This document shows positions 17,707 through 26,917 of a stretch of 64,000 nt of DNA, piece by piece. This DNA comes from Litoribrevibacter albus (GTDB lineage Bacteria; Pseudomonadota; Gammaproteobacteria; Pseudomonadales; Litoribrevibacteraceae): the NCBI RefSeq assembly GCF_030159995.1, contig NZ_BSNM01000002.1:186001-250000 (forward strand), in the 5' to 3' direction. The notes under the pieces are model-generated. The model had not been told where the DNA came from. It ran no database searches and saw only the letters and a program-made list of their open reading frames with translations. The number at the start of each line of letters is the position of its first letter. The first letter of the stretch is position 1. The position numbers were made by a program, and so were the translations under genes.

Positions 17707-20301
17707 ATGTTCTCTTTTTATCGTTCACTCGTTTTATCTAATCCTAGGCTGTGGCTGCTGATTATTTTGGGATTGTCGGTATTGGCCGTTATCTCGGGCC
17801 AGTCCTTTAAAATTGATGCATCAGCAGATTCTTTGACTCTGGAGAACGATAAAGACCTCAAATATTTTCGTGACGTGGTGAAGGAATTCGGGGCGGATGA
17901 CTTTCTGTTTATTACTTATGCACCCAAGAATGATTCCATTGTTAGTGATAAAAGCCTGAATGAAATCAGTCTGATTTCAACCAAGCTGGAGGCGTTGAAT
18001 GATGTTTCTTCGGTGGTGAGCATTCTGAATGTGCCTCTGTTGGACAGCCCCAGAATCAGTTTAACTGAGTTGTCTCAGGGAATGAGAACGCTGGCAACGC
18101 CTGGGGTAAATAAAGAATTGGCGTTGAAAGAGTTTCAGAACAGCCCGCTTTATAATCAGCTGTTGATGAGTGAAGATGCCAAGACCACGGCTCTTCAAGT
18201 TAATCTAAAACGCGATACCGAATACTACCGCCTGCTGAATGCTCGTAACGAACTCAGAAATGCCTCGAAAGAAGAAGGGTTCAGTAAGCAAGCGGACATG
18301 GCACATGCTGAGGCTCAGTTTTCCGAATACAATGCTGCCCGACTAAAACGTGAGAGCCAAACGATTGCTGACGTTCGGGCGATTCTTGATCAGCATCGTG
18401 AACATGCCGATATTTTCTTAGGCGGTGTGACCATGATTACTTCCGACATGATCAGCTTTATTGAAGATGATCTGGTGACCTTTGGTATCGGTGTAGTTCT
18501 GTTCCTGATTGCAATGTTAACGGTTATCTTCAGGAAAGTGCGCTGGGTCTTGGTTCCTCTATTGAGCTGCTTGTTGACCTCCATCTGGCTGGTCGGTTTG
18601 CTGGCGTTGTTGGATTGGCGAGCGACGGTTATCTCATCCAACTTCGTGTCGCTGGTTCTGATCATTACTATGTCGATGTGTGTGCACTTGGTGGTGCGCT
18701 ATCGTGAACTGCATCTGGAGATGCCAAAGGCAAACCAGTTTGAGTTGGTGGAATCGACCACTTTGCACATGATTAAGCCGTGTCTGTATACCTCCCTTAC
18801 CACCATTGTTGCCTTTATGTCGTTGGTGTTTTCAGGCATTAAACCTGTGATCGATTTTGGCTGGATGATGGCTACCGGGGTTGGTTTGGCTTTCCTTCTG
18901 ACCTTTATTATTTTCCCTGTATTGATGTTATTGATTCCGGTGGATGAGCCGGTAGAAGAACACGACTTTACCGAAGCCTTTACGCTTTTCTTTGCTGGTT
19001 TGGCGAAACGTCGTTATGTGTCGATAGCGTTTATTTCACTTGGGCTGGCGGCAGGATCAATTTTTGGAATTACCAAGCTGGAAGTAGAAAACAGCTTTAT
19101 CGGTTACTTTGATGATAAAACCGAAATTTACCAAGGGATGTCGGTGATCGATCAGGAGCTTGGCGGAACAACGCCGCTGGACATTGTAATCAAGCCGGAT
19201 CAGCAATTTGATGAGTTTGTGAAGTCTCTGGAAACGCCTTTCGAAGCGGTAGAACTTGAAGGCGATGATTTCTTAGAAGATGAGATGGGCGAAGAGCTGG
19301 GTGATTTGGACGGGTTGGGAGATGCGTTCGGTGACATGGGCGATGGTTTTGGGGAGGCCGATGAAGCCAATGCGCCAAGCTACTGGCTAACCACCAAACA
19401 GTTGGCGCGATTGAAAGAGATTCATCAATATCTGGAATCTTACCCTGAAATCGGCAAGGTGTTATCACTGAGTACAGTAATGGACTTGGCGACCATGCTG
19501 AATGACGATAAGCCATTAAGCGATTTTGAGTTAGCCTTGGTACGTACTATGGTGCCGGAAGATGTGTCTGACATCCTGATCAAACCTTACTTGTCTGATG
19601 ATGCGAACACGGCCCGCATTACCATGCGTATTATCGACTCAGATCCTGAATTGCGTCGGGCAGAATTGCTTGAAAAAATTCAGACGGATCTTCAGCAAAA
19701 ATTTGGTTTAGAGGTCGAGCAATATCGGCTCACCAACATGATGGTGCTTTACAACAACATGCTACAAAGCTTGTTCACCTCACAGATTGAAACTTTAGGT
19801 GTGGTGTTTTTGGCGATCATGTTGATGTTCTGGGTGCTGTTCCGTTCTTTCTATCTTGCAGTGGTCGCGATTATTCCGAACATGCTGGCGGCTGGCATGG
19901 TGTTGGGGGCGATGGGGCTGGCTGGCTTACCTTTGGATATGATGACCATTACCATCGCTGCTATTACAGTGGGGATTGCGGTGGATGACACCATTCACTA
20001 CATCCATCGCTTTATGGAAGAATTCCCCAAAGATTACGACTACAAAGCCACCATTGTTCGCTGTCACGGCAGTATTGGTAAGGCGATGTACTATACCTCA
20101 GTTATTATTGTTGTGGGCTTCTCCATCCTGGCGTTGTCGAACTTCGTTCCAACCATCTATTTTGGGATCTTAACTGGTCTGGCGATGGTGGCGGCTATTT
20201 TTGCAGCCTTAACCTTGCTGCCGTCGCTGATCTTGCTGTGTAAGCCGGTAGGTAATGGGGATGCACAAAAGGCTCGGATGGCGACGGAAAGCAATTCCTA
20301 A
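17707..20301 (+). CDS. MMPL/RND family membrane transporter
   Basis: An 864-residue RND-superfamily protein of the MMPL type, thought to export lipids or other hydrophobic compounds using proton motive force. It has the duplicated layout: one N-terminal helix, a periplasmic loop, five helices (about 255-410), a second helix near 440, a second periplasmic loop, and five C-terminal helices (about 700-850). The motif GIAVDDTIHYIHRF near residue 760 carries the acidic residues in helix 10 used for proton relay. An acidic Gly/Asp/Glu-rich insertion sits in the second loop (about 515-556). ATG at 17707 is chosen; a TTG one codon earlier (17704) is also possible after AAGGA. Substrate unknown. Confidence 0.9.
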   Translation: MFSFYRSLVLSNPRLWLLIILGLSVLAVISGQSFKIDASADSLTLENDKDLKYFRDVVKEFGADDFLFITYAPKNDSIVSDKSLNEISLISTKLEALNDVSSVVSILNVPLLDSPRISLTELSQGMRTLATPGVNKELALKEFQNSPLYNQLLMSEDAKTTALQVNLKRDTEYYRLLNARNELRNASKEEGFSKQADMAHAEAQFSEYNAARLKRESQTIADVRAILDQHREHADIFLGGVTMITSDMISFIEDDLVTFGIGVVLFLIAMLTVIFRKVRWVLVPLLSCLLTSIWLVGLLALLDWRATVISSNFVSLVLIITMSMCVHLVVRYRELHLEMPKANQFELVESTTLHMIKPCLYTSLTTIVAFMSLVFSGIKPVIDFGWMMATGVGLAFLLTFIIFPVLMLLIPVDEPVEEHDFTEAFTLFFAGLAKRRYVSIAFISLGLAAGSIFGITKLEVENSFIGYFDDKTEIYQGMSVIDQELGGTTPLDIVIKPDQQFDEFVKSLETPFEAVELEGDDFLEDEMGEELGDLDGLGDAFGDMGDGFGEADEANAPSYWLTTKQLARLKEIHQYLESYPEIGKVLSLSTVMDLATMLNDDKPLSDFELALVRTMVPEDVSDILIKPYLSDDANTARITMRIIDSDPELRRAELLEKIQTDLQQKFGLEVEQYRLTNMMVLYNNMLQSLFTSQIETLGVVFLAIMLMFWVLFRSFYLAVVAIIPNMLAAGMVLGAMGLAGLPLDMMTITIAAITVGIAVDDTIHYIHRFMEEFPKDYDYKATIVRCHGSIGKAMYYTSVIIVVGFSILALSNFVPTIYFGILTGLAMVAAIFAALTLLPSLILLCKPVGNGDAQKARMATESNS

Positions 20302-20506
20302 TGGCACCGCTTTAGTCTGTAAAGCTCTCCAGAATAAATTATGTGTGATTTTTGTTCTGGATAGCGCTATTTTGACTATTATTAGTTGAGTTGAAATATC
20401 CGAACTAAGGTATTGAGTCTAAATTATTTTTCGGTGTATCCGATAAATAAAGCGAAGGTTGAATATAGCCACTAATACACTCTTGTAGGTGAGAGAGGAC
20501 ATCAGA

Positions 20507-21265
20507 TTGAGTTCCGTTGAAACAGTTATTGTATTTAATATCGTTGGCTTCACTGTGATGTTGCTGATTATGTTTGCGTTGGGTTGGTGGTTTTTAAAGA
20601 AACAAGCCAAAACCGTATCGGATATTGCGCTAAAAAACGTTCAGAAAGAAATTCATAAGGCCAAGCAACAGCTGGTTAAAATGAATCGTCAGATGATGAA
20701 AGACTTTAATGTGGATGAATCTGCAATGCTGGAATTCACGCCAGTGGTGATCGACAGTAAATCCATACGTGCGATGGAAGAAATCTACAAAGCCTTTGTT
20801 GTGTGGGGAAAAACCAGTGCTGATGCTGCAAGCAAAATTAGCAAGCTAGGAGCGCAAGAGCTGGCAGGGATGCATGCAAGCAAACAGGAAGAGTGTCTCA
20901 AAACTTTTTATTCTGAGGCACGAAAAGCCTATAACCTGGCCCAACAGCTGGATCATCAAATCGAATTTGATGCAGCTTATCTTGACGATACCTTGATCAA
21001 AGATATGAGCAGTATGGCTAAGCAAACCATCTCTCTGAGTGAAAGCCTGCTGGATCACGTAAAGAAATCGGCTGAAAAATCAAAGTCCACAAATGCCCGA
21101 GATAACCTCAAACTTTACGCTGCGATGGAAAAGCAAGCGGTCACCATCGTAAGCTTCCATAATTTGGAATATAAAAACTTCGTGAAGAATAACATGGCGC
21201 AGAAAGTTCGTGATTTAAGAGCAGGGATGAGCCAGGCAGGGGGCGAAGAAGCGTTTGAGGAGTAG
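20507..21265 (+). CDS. Membrane-anchored coiled-coil protein, unknown
   Basis: I do not recognise this 252-residue protein. An N-terminal helix (VIVFNIVGFTVMLLIMFALGWWFL) anchors it, followed by a positively charged linker (KKQAKTVSDIALKNVQKEIHKAKQQ) and a helical, probably coiled-coil body. It is Ala/Lys/Glu-rich with no cysteine cluster or enzyme motif. The start is probably TTG at 20507: AGAGAGGA lies seven bases before it, whereas GTG at 20489 has no ribosome-binding site. It lies 205 bp after the MMPL gene on the same strand and could be co-expressed with it. The orientation predicts a cytoplasmic body. Confidence 0.7.
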   Translation: MSSVETVIVFNIVGFTVMLLIMFALGWWFLKKQAKTVSDIALKNVQKEIHKAKQQLVKMNRQMMKDFNVDESAMLEFTPVVIDSKSIRAMEEIYKAFVVWGKTSADAASKISKLGAQELAGMHASKQEECLKTFYSEARKAYNLAQQLDHQIEFDAAYLDDTLIKDMSSMAKQTISLSESLLDHVKKSAEKSKSTNARDNLKLYAAMEKQAVTIVSFHNLEYKNFVKNNMAQKVRDLRAGMSQAGGEEAFEE

Positions 21266-21298
21266 GGATTTCTAATGAGATACCCTGTTTACTGAAAC

Positions 21299-21328
21299 AT
21301 AAAAAAACCGCCTTTCGGCGGTTTTTTC
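21299..21328. terminator. Bidirectional terminator between coiled-coil gene and ppa
   Basis: Stem CCGCC/GGCGG (extended by A-T pairs) with loop TTTC, flanked by seven A on one side and six T on the other. It sits between convergent genes and can terminate both. Confidence 0.92.
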
Positions 21329-21355
21329 GTTTAATACCAAGCTAATAGCTCAATA

Positions 21356-21892
21356 TTAACCTTCAGCTTTGTTGTAGGCTTCGATAGATTCAACGATTGC
21401 TTTCTTCGCTGCTTCTACGCCTTCCCAGCCTTCAACTTTAACCCACTTGCCTTCTTCAAGATCTTTGTAGTTTTCGAAGAAGTGTGCGATTTGGTCACGA
21501 AGCAATTTTGGAAGATCTTCGATGTCTTGAACGTCGTCGTACATCTTAGTTAGTTTGGTGTGTGGAACAGCAACTAGCTTAGCGTCTTCGCCAGCTTCGT
21601 CAGTCATGTTCAAAACACCCACAGGACGACAACGGATTACAGAACCAGGAGCTACCGGGTATGGAGTTACAACAAGAACGTCCAATGCATCGCCATCATC
21701 CGCTAGAGTTTGAGGGATGTAACCGTAGTTTGCTGGGTAGAACATTGGTGTTGCCATGAAACGGTCAACCATCAACGCATCGTAGTCTTTTTCGATTTCG
21801 TATTTGATTGGCGCGTGGTTCGCTGGGATTTCAATTGCAACGAATACGTCATTCGGAGCGTCTTTGCCCGCAGGAATGTTGTTGTAGCTCAT
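21356..21892 (-). CDS. ppa: Inorganic pyrophosphatase
   Basis: Family I soluble pyrophosphatase hydrolyses pyrophosphate and drives biosynthesis forward. The 178 residues match the bacterial enzyme. Visible motifs: [20 protein letters not shown] at the N terminus, [12 protein letters not shown], and the metal-binding [10 protein letters not shown] signature, with further acidic residues in [10 protein letters not shown]. It converges with the coiled-coil gene at a bidirectional terminator. Codon use and sequence look ordinary. Confidence 0.97.
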   Translation of the reverse strand: MSYNNIPAGKDAPNDVFVAIEIPANHAPIKYEIEKDYDALMVDRFMATPMFYPANYGYIPQTLADDGDALDVLVVTPYPVAPGSVIRCRPVGVLNMTDEAGEDAKLVAVPHTKLTKMYDDVQDIEDLPKLLRDQIAHFFENYKDLEEGKWVKVEGWEGVEAAKKAIVESIEAYNKAEG

Positions 21893-22229
21893 ATTCTGTT
21901 CCTAAATATGGGTGAATTGTGAGGTTGAAAAAATAAAGCGCTGATTATAGAGCCTGAATTCGTGGAATCCTAGTTCAATCCGTAGGTTCCCGCCCAGTTA
22001 TTTGGTTTTTTCAGATAGGCTCCTCAAACTCGGTTGCTTATGAGTAATGAGAAAACCCTTGAATTACCTTTTAAACAGCGAATGGGATTAGGTGACAGAA
22101 TGCCTTAATTGCGTGACAAGTCGTTGATTCACGCATTGTTTTTCATAGAAAGCAGGTCGTTCTGTCTTTCTGTTTTCATAGTCATGGCATATTATTCAGA
22201 AGTACCAGAAACCAGAAAGGATTTCGAAG
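21893..22229. promoter_or_regulatory. Intergenic region between ppa and HTH gene
   Basis: About 340 bp between divergent genes. It should hold the ppa promoter and that of the HTH gene. The inverted repeat GCGTGA/TCACGC (22111-22134) is the only symmetrical element I see, 96 bp before the HTH start, and could be an operator. No RNA gene or supported ORF was found. Confidence 0.35.
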
Positions 22230-23048
22230 ATGACCGATTCGACAAAGAAAGGTCAGGAGTCACCGGCAAAGAAAAAGCAGGCTGCGTCGGGTTCTGATGA
22301 TGTAACAGGCAATAAAAAAGATAATCAGGATTACACACAAAATACGAAAACCTATTCTGCTGATAATCCATTCAGGCAAGGTAAATCCCAAAAGAACAAT
22401 GCACAACGTGATTCGGGAGATGTGGGAAGTCGCTCTTCATTCGTTCGGCGAGTTGCGGAAGATGCATTGAAAATGGCCTGGAAAACCGGTGTTACAACGC
22501 TGAATAAAGCGTCCAATTTCGTTCAGTCACCGGAGAATCTCAGATTAATTGCGGATGCCGGAGAATCGCTTCGCGATATGCGAGAAGTGGCAGGCTTAAC
22601 CCGTGATGAGTTGGCCGAGGCTTTGGATTTGTCTGATAAAGGGTTGGTGGAAGCCGTTGAAAATGGCACGGCGACTTTATCTTTTGAATTGATTCTGAGG
22701 CTGTCTGCATTATTGGCTCGTCATGATCCGGTGCCGTTTGTTCTGAAGTATGTTCGTGCTTATAACCCGGAAGTCTGGAAGTTACTTGAAACCTGGGGGC
22801 CAGCTCGAGTTACCACTCAATATGAACGTGAGCGTCAGTTTATTAATATCATGCGAGGTCACGATGCAGCTCGTAAACTGAGTGATGAAGGGTTTGCTGA
22901 GGTGTTGAAATTTACACGTTCCTCTTTTGAAATGGCGCTGCATTTTGTAGCTCAGCAAGAGAATGTGGAAGACACCATTATTGATCCTGAGGATGGAGAT
23001 TCGACGGGAGAAAAACGCTCTGAACGAAAAAAACAGGATTCAAAGTAA
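22230..23048 (+). CDS. Helix-turn-helix (XRE-type) protein
   Basis: A 272-residue protein with a disordered, Lys/Asn/Ser-rich N terminus of about 70 residues and a single XRE-like helix-turn-helix (SLRDMREVAGLTRDELAEALDLSDKGLVEAVENG, about 111-145). The region after it (to about 190) is helical and contains no recognisable ligand-binding or enzymatic motif. An acidic/basic tail ends EKRSERKKQDSK. AGGA lies 10 bases before the ATG. It precedes the tRNA-fMet gene, which has its own promoter. Target genes are unknown; a regulator is inferred only from the HTH. Confidence 0.8.
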   Translation: MTDSTKKGQESPAKKKQAASGSDDVTGNKKDNQDYTQNTKTYSADNPFRQGKSQKNNAQRDSGDVGSRSSFVRRVAEDALKMAWKTGVTTLNKASNFVQSPENLRLIADAGESLRDMREVAGLTRDELAEALDLSDKGLVEAVENGTATLSFELILRLSALLARHDPVPFVLKYVRAYNPEVWKLLETWGPARVTTQYERERQFINIMRGHDAARKLSDEGFAEVLKFTRSSFEMALHFVAQQENVEDTIIDPEDGDSTGEKRSERKKQDSK

Positions 23049-23055
23049 AAAAGGT

Positions 23056-23084
23056 TTGACAGTATTGGGGGACCCCCATATAAT
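23056..23084 (+). promoter_or_regulatory. Consensus sigma-70 promoter of tRNA-fMet
   Basis: TTGACA (23056-23061) and TATAAT (23079-23084) are both exact consensus and are separated by 17 bp, the optimum. A GC-rich discriminator (GCGCCCC) follows, as in stringently controlled stable-RNA promoters. It begins a few bases after the HTH gene's stop codon. Confidence 0.92.
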
Positions 23085-23098
23085 GCGCCCCACAATGA

Positions 23099-23175
<77 letters not shown>

Positions 23176-23180
23176 GATTC

Positions 23181-23212
23181 AAAAACCGAGATTTTATATC
23201 TCGGTTTTTTTA
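23181..23212 (+). terminator. Terminator of tRNA-fMet
   Basis: Stem CCGAGAT/ATCTCGG with a short TTTAT loop followed by seven T, six bases after the tRNA CCA end. Confidence 0.92.
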
Positions 23213-23252
23213 TGCCTGAAAGTTGGGGCAGGGTTTAACAAGAGTAAGACCT

Positions 23253-23267
23253 GAAGGTCGTCGGTTC
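23253..23267 (+). repeat. Fragment of tRNA-fMet sequence
   Basis: GAAGGTCGTCGGTTC is an exact copy of 23141-23155 (anticodon-stem end, variable loop and T-stem/loop start of tRNA-fMet). The flanks do not fold as a tRNA. It looks like the remnant of a second tRNA copy or a recombination scar. Confidence 0.65.
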
Positions 23268-23384
23268 GCTCTTGGTAGGAATAAGAAAAGTATCTGCAGT
23301 TGTGGGACAACTTTTGCAGTGAGTTAGTGTCCTAAGGTAAATGTTCCTTTTTGTTAGATGTACTTGGAGTAAATAAGAAAAACG

Positions 23385-24578
23385 ATGAAACAGAGCATTA
23401 ATCGTCGTTTGGTTAATAAGGTCGCGTTGCGGCTGTCTCAGTGTTTGTTGGTTGCTGTGTTTTGGGCCATGACCTATTCCATTGTTAAGGCGTTTGAACA
23501 GAATGAACGCGCCATTTCGGTGTTGCAATATCACCATGTCAGTGAACAGACCCCCTTTCTCACCTCTATAAAGCCGGAAGCCTTTGAAGCGCATCTCGAT
23601 TATCTGGTGCAAGAAAACTTCCAGGTGATCTCATTAAGTGCATTCTTGCAGCGTATTAAGACGGGAGCACTGACTGAAGATAAAACGGCGGTCATTACTT
23701 TCGATGATGCGTATGCCTCCATTTATGAGACTGCATGGCCTTTGCTGAAAGAGCGAGGTTTTCCATTCTCTGTCTTTGTGAATACGCAAGCCGTTGATCA
23801 AAAATTCAAGCACTCTATGAGCTGGTCCCAGATGAAAGAGATGGCGGTGGATGGTGTAGAGTTTGCCAATCACACCCACAGTCATTTGCATCTGATTCGG
23901 AAACACGAGGGTGAAACCAAAGCGCAATGGTTGGCTCGTATTCGGGGAGAAATCGAACAAACCGAAGCCTTGTTAGAGGAAAAGCTAGGCCAGTCACATA
24001 AAGCGTTGGCGTATCCTTTTGGAGAGTACAACCCTGAGGTTATGACATTGCTTGAGGAAATGGGATACGTAGGTTTTGCCCAGCATTCAGGCGCGGTCGG
24101 TGAGGGTGTTAACCTTCAGGCGATTCCGAGATTTCCTTTTGGTGGTTACTACAGTGACCTTGATGATTTCATTACCAAAGTGAATGCGTTAGCACTGCCT
24201 GTTGGCTTAGTGAAGTTAGGCGTATCTTCTGGTGAGATTGAAGCCGGCGATGTGCTGGATGATCTACCTCATATGGATAAAGAGGATTGGCTTTATCTGC
24301 ACGACGAAGCTCAGCCTGCCGCGTATTTTGAAGTACCTCTGACGGTTCAGCAATCCAAACGAATTACCTGTTATGCCTCTGGTCAGGGGCGGGTGCCGCT
24401 GGCGTTGGTTGGTCAGGCGGATAAGATTCATGGCTTCCTGGTGGAAACGGTGAAAGACGCTCCAGTGGGTAGATCTCGCTTTAATTGTACGTTACCTTCT
24501 CAATGGTCTGGACGTTTTTATTGGGTCAGCCAACCCGTGATTCGTTTAGCTGCCAATAACCAGTGGTATCCAGAATAA
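23385..24578 (+). CDS. Secreted polysaccharide deacetylase family protein
   Basis: A carbohydrate esterase family 4 (NodB-like) protein that would remove N- or O-acetyl groups from a polysaccharide in the envelope. The N-terminal hydrophobic segment (ALRLSQCLLVAVFWAMTYSIVKA) is a signal peptide or anchor. The deacetylase domain (about 45-230) has VLQYHHVS, the catalytic/metal TFDDAY (about 103-108), metal-binding HTHSHLHL and the later AYPFGEYN motif. The layout resembles the N-terminal domain of PgaB, but the PgaB C-terminal glycoside hydrolase is absent; the last 130 residues are unassigned. The next gene encodes a lipoprotein. Substrate is unknown. Confidence 0.88.
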   Translation: MKQSINRRLVNKVALRLSQCLLVAVFWAMTYSIVKAFEQNERAISVLQYHHVSEQTPFLTSIKPEAFEAHLDYLVQENFQVISLSAFLQRIKTGALTEDKTAVITFDDAYASIYETAWPLLKERGFPFSVFVNTQAVDQKFKHSMSWSQMKEMAVDGVEFANHTHSHLHLIRKHEGETKAQWLARIRGEIEQTEALLEEKLGQSHKALAYPFGEYNPEVMTLLEEMGYVGFAQHSGAVGEGVNLQAIPRFPFGGYYSDLDDFITKVNALALPVGLVKLGVSSGEIEAGDVLDDLPHMDKEDWLYLHDEAQPAAYFEVPLTVQQSKRITCYASGQGRVPLALVGQADKIHGFLVETVKDAPVGRSRFNCTLPSQWSGRFYWVSQPVIRLAANNQWYPE

Positions 24579-24616
24579 TCTACACTTTACCTATCAATGG
24601 AAGACAGGGGGAGTTT

Positions 24617-25111
24617 ATGAGCAAGGTCGGTCAACAAACAAGCGGGTCATATTCTTCATTTGTGCGACTTCCGTTAACACTATTTTCGGCGCTTCTTTTT
24701 ATTTTGGTTTCTGCTGTTGGACTTCATGGCTGTGCTGGCACTGTTTATCAGCCTTACGATGGCAAACTTGGTTATCAGGAGAAAACCGATTCCAAAGGTC
24801 GGTTGGTGATCACTTACTTTGCTACGGACTCCACGGATTGGTTTACCATCGGAACCTTTGTTGATCAGCGTTTAAGAGAGCGTAAAGAGTCAGAACCTTG
24901 TGTTGATTATCAGATGGTTCGTGATGAGCAAAGTGAGCAGCGAGTTACGATTCAGCGTCAACAGGATGCACAATACACCACAGTGCTGGGTTTGAATGCG
25001 CGGTGGGATATTCGAACTCATGAGCCCATTCCTTTGGATATTCCTGCCACCGTTCGTGTATATCAGCGAATCCTAAAATCTGTCCCAGTAGACAACTGCC
25101 CTTCTCAATAA
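24617..25111 (+). CDS. Outer-envelope lipoprotein, unknown
   Basis: A 164-residue predicted lipoprotein. The start at 24617 is preceded by GGGGGAG; the frame is open back to 24563 but that part overlaps the deacetylase gene. After a polar N-terminal stretch, a hydrophobic segment (LTLFSALLFILVSAVG) ends in the lipobox LHGC. The mature part has a YQPYDGKLGYQEK motif that resembles small lipoproteins of the CC0125/CC1285 type. It is 38 bp after the deacetylase stop, so the two are probably co-transcribed. Function is not known. Confidence 0.75.
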   Translation: MSKVGQQTSGSYSSFVRLPLTLFSALLFILVSAVGLHGCAGTVYQPYDGKLGYQEKTDSKGRLVITYFATDSTDWFTIGTFVDQRLRERKESEPCVDYQMVRDEQSEQRVTIQRQQDAQYTTVLGLNARWDIRTHEPIPLDIPATVRVYQRILKSVPVDNCPSQ

Positions 25112-25121
25112 GCCCGGTTAC

Positions 25122-25152
25122 GTCCATAATTCCCAAACGAATAATTATGGAC
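25122..25152. other. 10-bp inverted repeat before sigma-54 activator gene
   Basis: GTCCATAATT and AATTATGGAC form a perfect 10-bp stem with an 11-base loop. No T run follows. It ends 17 bp before the activator's GTG start, so it may be a terminator-like processing hairpin or an autoregulatory operator. Confidence 0.5.
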
Positions 25153-25169
25153 ACTAAGGATGTGGGCGG

Positions 25170-26735
25170 GTGACAACACCAATTAATGAATACGTTCAGC
25201 GCTATGAATTAATTCTTCGTTCGATGAATGAAGGGGTTTACGGATTGGATCGCCAAGGGGTAGCGACCTTTATTAATCCGGCCGCTGAACGATTAACGGG
25301 TTGGAGTGCTGAGGAAACCATTGGCAAGCCCATTCATTCTTACCATCATCACACCAAGCCGGATGGCAGCCCTTATCCTCAAATTGAGTGCCCCATTTTC
25401 AAAACCGCCCAAACCGGTGTCGAGCATAAAATCGGTTACGAGTTGTTTTGGCGCAAAGACGGTTCCAGTTTTCCGGTGGAGTATTCCAGTACCCCGATTT
25501 TTCAGGATGGTGAATTGGTCGGGGCTGTGGTGGTGTTTCAGGATATTTCCGAACGAAAGCTGGCCGAACAGAAGTTGCAAATCGCTTTCGATCAGGTCAA
25601 GACCCTCACTGAAAAGCTTGAAGCGGAAAACCGCTATCTCAAAGATGAAATTGAAGATGAGCTGGAGTTACAAGAACTGATCGGCGACAGCCCTGCATTT
25701 CGAATGATTCAGACTCAAATCGAACAAGTTGCCAAAACTGATGCCACGGTTCTCATTCAAGGGGAGAGTGGCACAGGGAAAGAGATGATTGCTCATGCAA
25801 TTTATCAAGCTAGTCACCGCAAAAATCGAACGATGGTGAAGGTTAACTGCGGTGCTATTCCTACCAATCTGGTGGAAAGTGAGTTGTTTGGTCATGAGAA
25901 AGGGGCCTTCACTGGCGCTATTAAACGCCACATTGGTCGTTTTGAGCTGGCCAACGGCGGCACCTTGTTTCTTGATGAAGTGGGCGAACTGCCGTTGGAT
26001 GTTCAGGTTAAGTTACTTCGTGTGTTGCAAGAAGGTGAATTTGAGCGGGTCGGTGGCACCACGCCAGTTCCTGTGGATGTACGTGTAATTGCGGCCACTA
26101 ACCGGGATTTGCGGAAAATGGTCGATGAAGGCAGTTTCCGAACAGATCTTTATTATCGTTTGAATGTCTTTCCTATGGTGATTCCGCCCCTTCGGGATCG
26201 TAAAGAGGATTTACCTGCGCTGATCCGCCATCGTTTGAATAAGCTAGAGAAACAATTAGGAAAGCAATTGTTTGGTGTTTCGGATCAGACGTTGCAGCGC
26301 TTCTCCAGTTATCGTTGGCCAGGCAATATTCGTGAGTTGAATAACCTGCTTGAACGTGCAGCGATTGTCACTCATTCACCCTGGTTGGAAGTGACGGGGT
26401 TCGAGCCGACGGGGTTCGAGCCGACCGGTTTTGAGGGGAGAGAGTTCGAGCCGACCGGTTTTGAACAGAGAGATTATGAGCCGACAGAAGATTCTCATCA
26501 GCGTCACACATATATAGATGGCCCATTTGATTCAGCCTTAAACAAACAATATTCGAGCAGCGCCTCTTCAACTTTACCTGTGTTAACGATGGCTGAAGCT
26601 GAACGTCAGCACATTTTAGAAGTACTTGAGCGAACGAATTGGGTGATCTCTGGAAAACAGGGCGCGGCCGATCTGTTGGATTTGCCGCCGAGCACGTTAA
26701 GATCCAGAATGAAAAAGCTTCGAATAGTCCGATAA
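25170..26735 (+). CDS. PAS-domain sigma-54-dependent transcriptional activator
   Basis: An enhancer-binding protein that activates RNA polymerase-sigma54. The 521 residues run: PAS sensor (about 8-130, [24 protein letters not shown]), coiled linker, AAA+ domain (about 160-395) with Walker A GESGTGKE (188-195), the sigma-54-contact loop GAFTGA (235-240) and Walker B GTLFLDE (254-260), then a Fis-type HTH (about 484-521). Between AAA+ and HTH are six tandem pentapeptides (411-440) related to FEPTG, which is unusual. The start is GTG. The downstream ccoG gene has a near-perfect sigma-54 promoter and paired upstream repeats, so it is the likely target. The signal sensed by PAS (redox, oxygen or other) is not evident. 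Confidence 0.93.
   Translation: MTTPINEYVQRYELILRSMNEGVYGLDRQGVATFINPAAERLTGWSAEETIGKPIHSYHHHTKPDGSPYPQIECPIFKTAQTGVEHKIGYELFWRKDGSSFPVEYSSTPIFQDGELVGAVVVFQDISERKLAEQKLQIAFDQVKTLTEKLEAENRYLKDEIEDELELQELIGDSPAFRMIQTQIEQVAKTDATVLIQGESGTGKEMIAHAIYQASHRKNRTMVKVNCGAIPTNLVESELFGHEKGAFTGAIKRHIGRFELANGGTLFLDEVGELPLDVQVKLLRVLQEGEFERVGGTTPVPVDVRVIAATNRDLRKMVDEGSFRTDLYYRLNVFPMVIPPLRDRKEDLPALIRHRLNKLEKQLGKQLFGVSDQTLQRFSSYRWPGNIRELNNLLERAAIVTHSPWLEVTGFEPTGFEPTGFEGREFEPTGFEQRDYEPTEDSHQRHTYIDGPFDSALNKQYSSSASSTLPVLTMAEAERQHILEVLERTNWVISGKQGAADLLDLPPSTLRSRMKKLRIVR
26400..26489 (+). repeat. 15-bp tandem repeats encoding six pentapeptides
   Basis: Six 15-bp units encode [25 protein letters not shown] and YEPTE in the hinge before the HTH of the activator. 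Some units are near-identical at DNA level (TTCGAGCCGACGGGG-like), pointing to recent slippage. Unit number may vary between strains. Confidence 0.9.
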
Positions 26736-26746
26736 TTAGTGTGGTT

Positions 26747-26792
26747 ATATATCGTGATTTCGTTATATTTCGCCGCGATATATCGTTATTTC
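26747..26792. promoter_or_regulatory. Probable upstream activating sites for the sigma-54 activator
   Basis: ATATATCG starts two related blocks at 26747 and 26778 (ATATATCGTGATTTC and ATATATCGTTATTTC), 31 bp apart, about three helical turns. The second block is also part of an inverted repeat with the first (ATATATCG/CGATATAT). They lie about 70-100 bp upstream of the -24/-12 promoter, the usual position for enhancer sites. Confidence 0.6.
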
Positions 26793-26849
26793 TTTTATTT
26801 TGTTTTCTTAACTTATTGAAAAATAAGAATTAAATATAAATCTTTGTGT

Positions 26850-26864
26850 TGGTACGTCTGTTGC
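26850..26864 (+). promoter_or_regulatory. Sigma-54 (-24/-12) promoter of ccoG
   Basis: TGGTACGTCTGTTGC fits the consensus TGGCACG-N4-TTGC with one change (T for C at position 4). GG (26851-26852) and GC (26863-26864) have the exact spacing required. Transcription would start near 26875, about 40 bases before the ccoG ATG. Confidence 0.85.
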
Positions 26865-26917
26865 GTTTTCTAGTGTGAGCCAGTGGCTCGAAGTAGAAAA
26901 TGATGAGAGAGACGAAG

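Noticed and set aside
22109-22297. 61-codon ORF overlapping the HTH gene start
   Set aside because: Out of frame with and overlapping a well supported gene, no ribosome-binding site.
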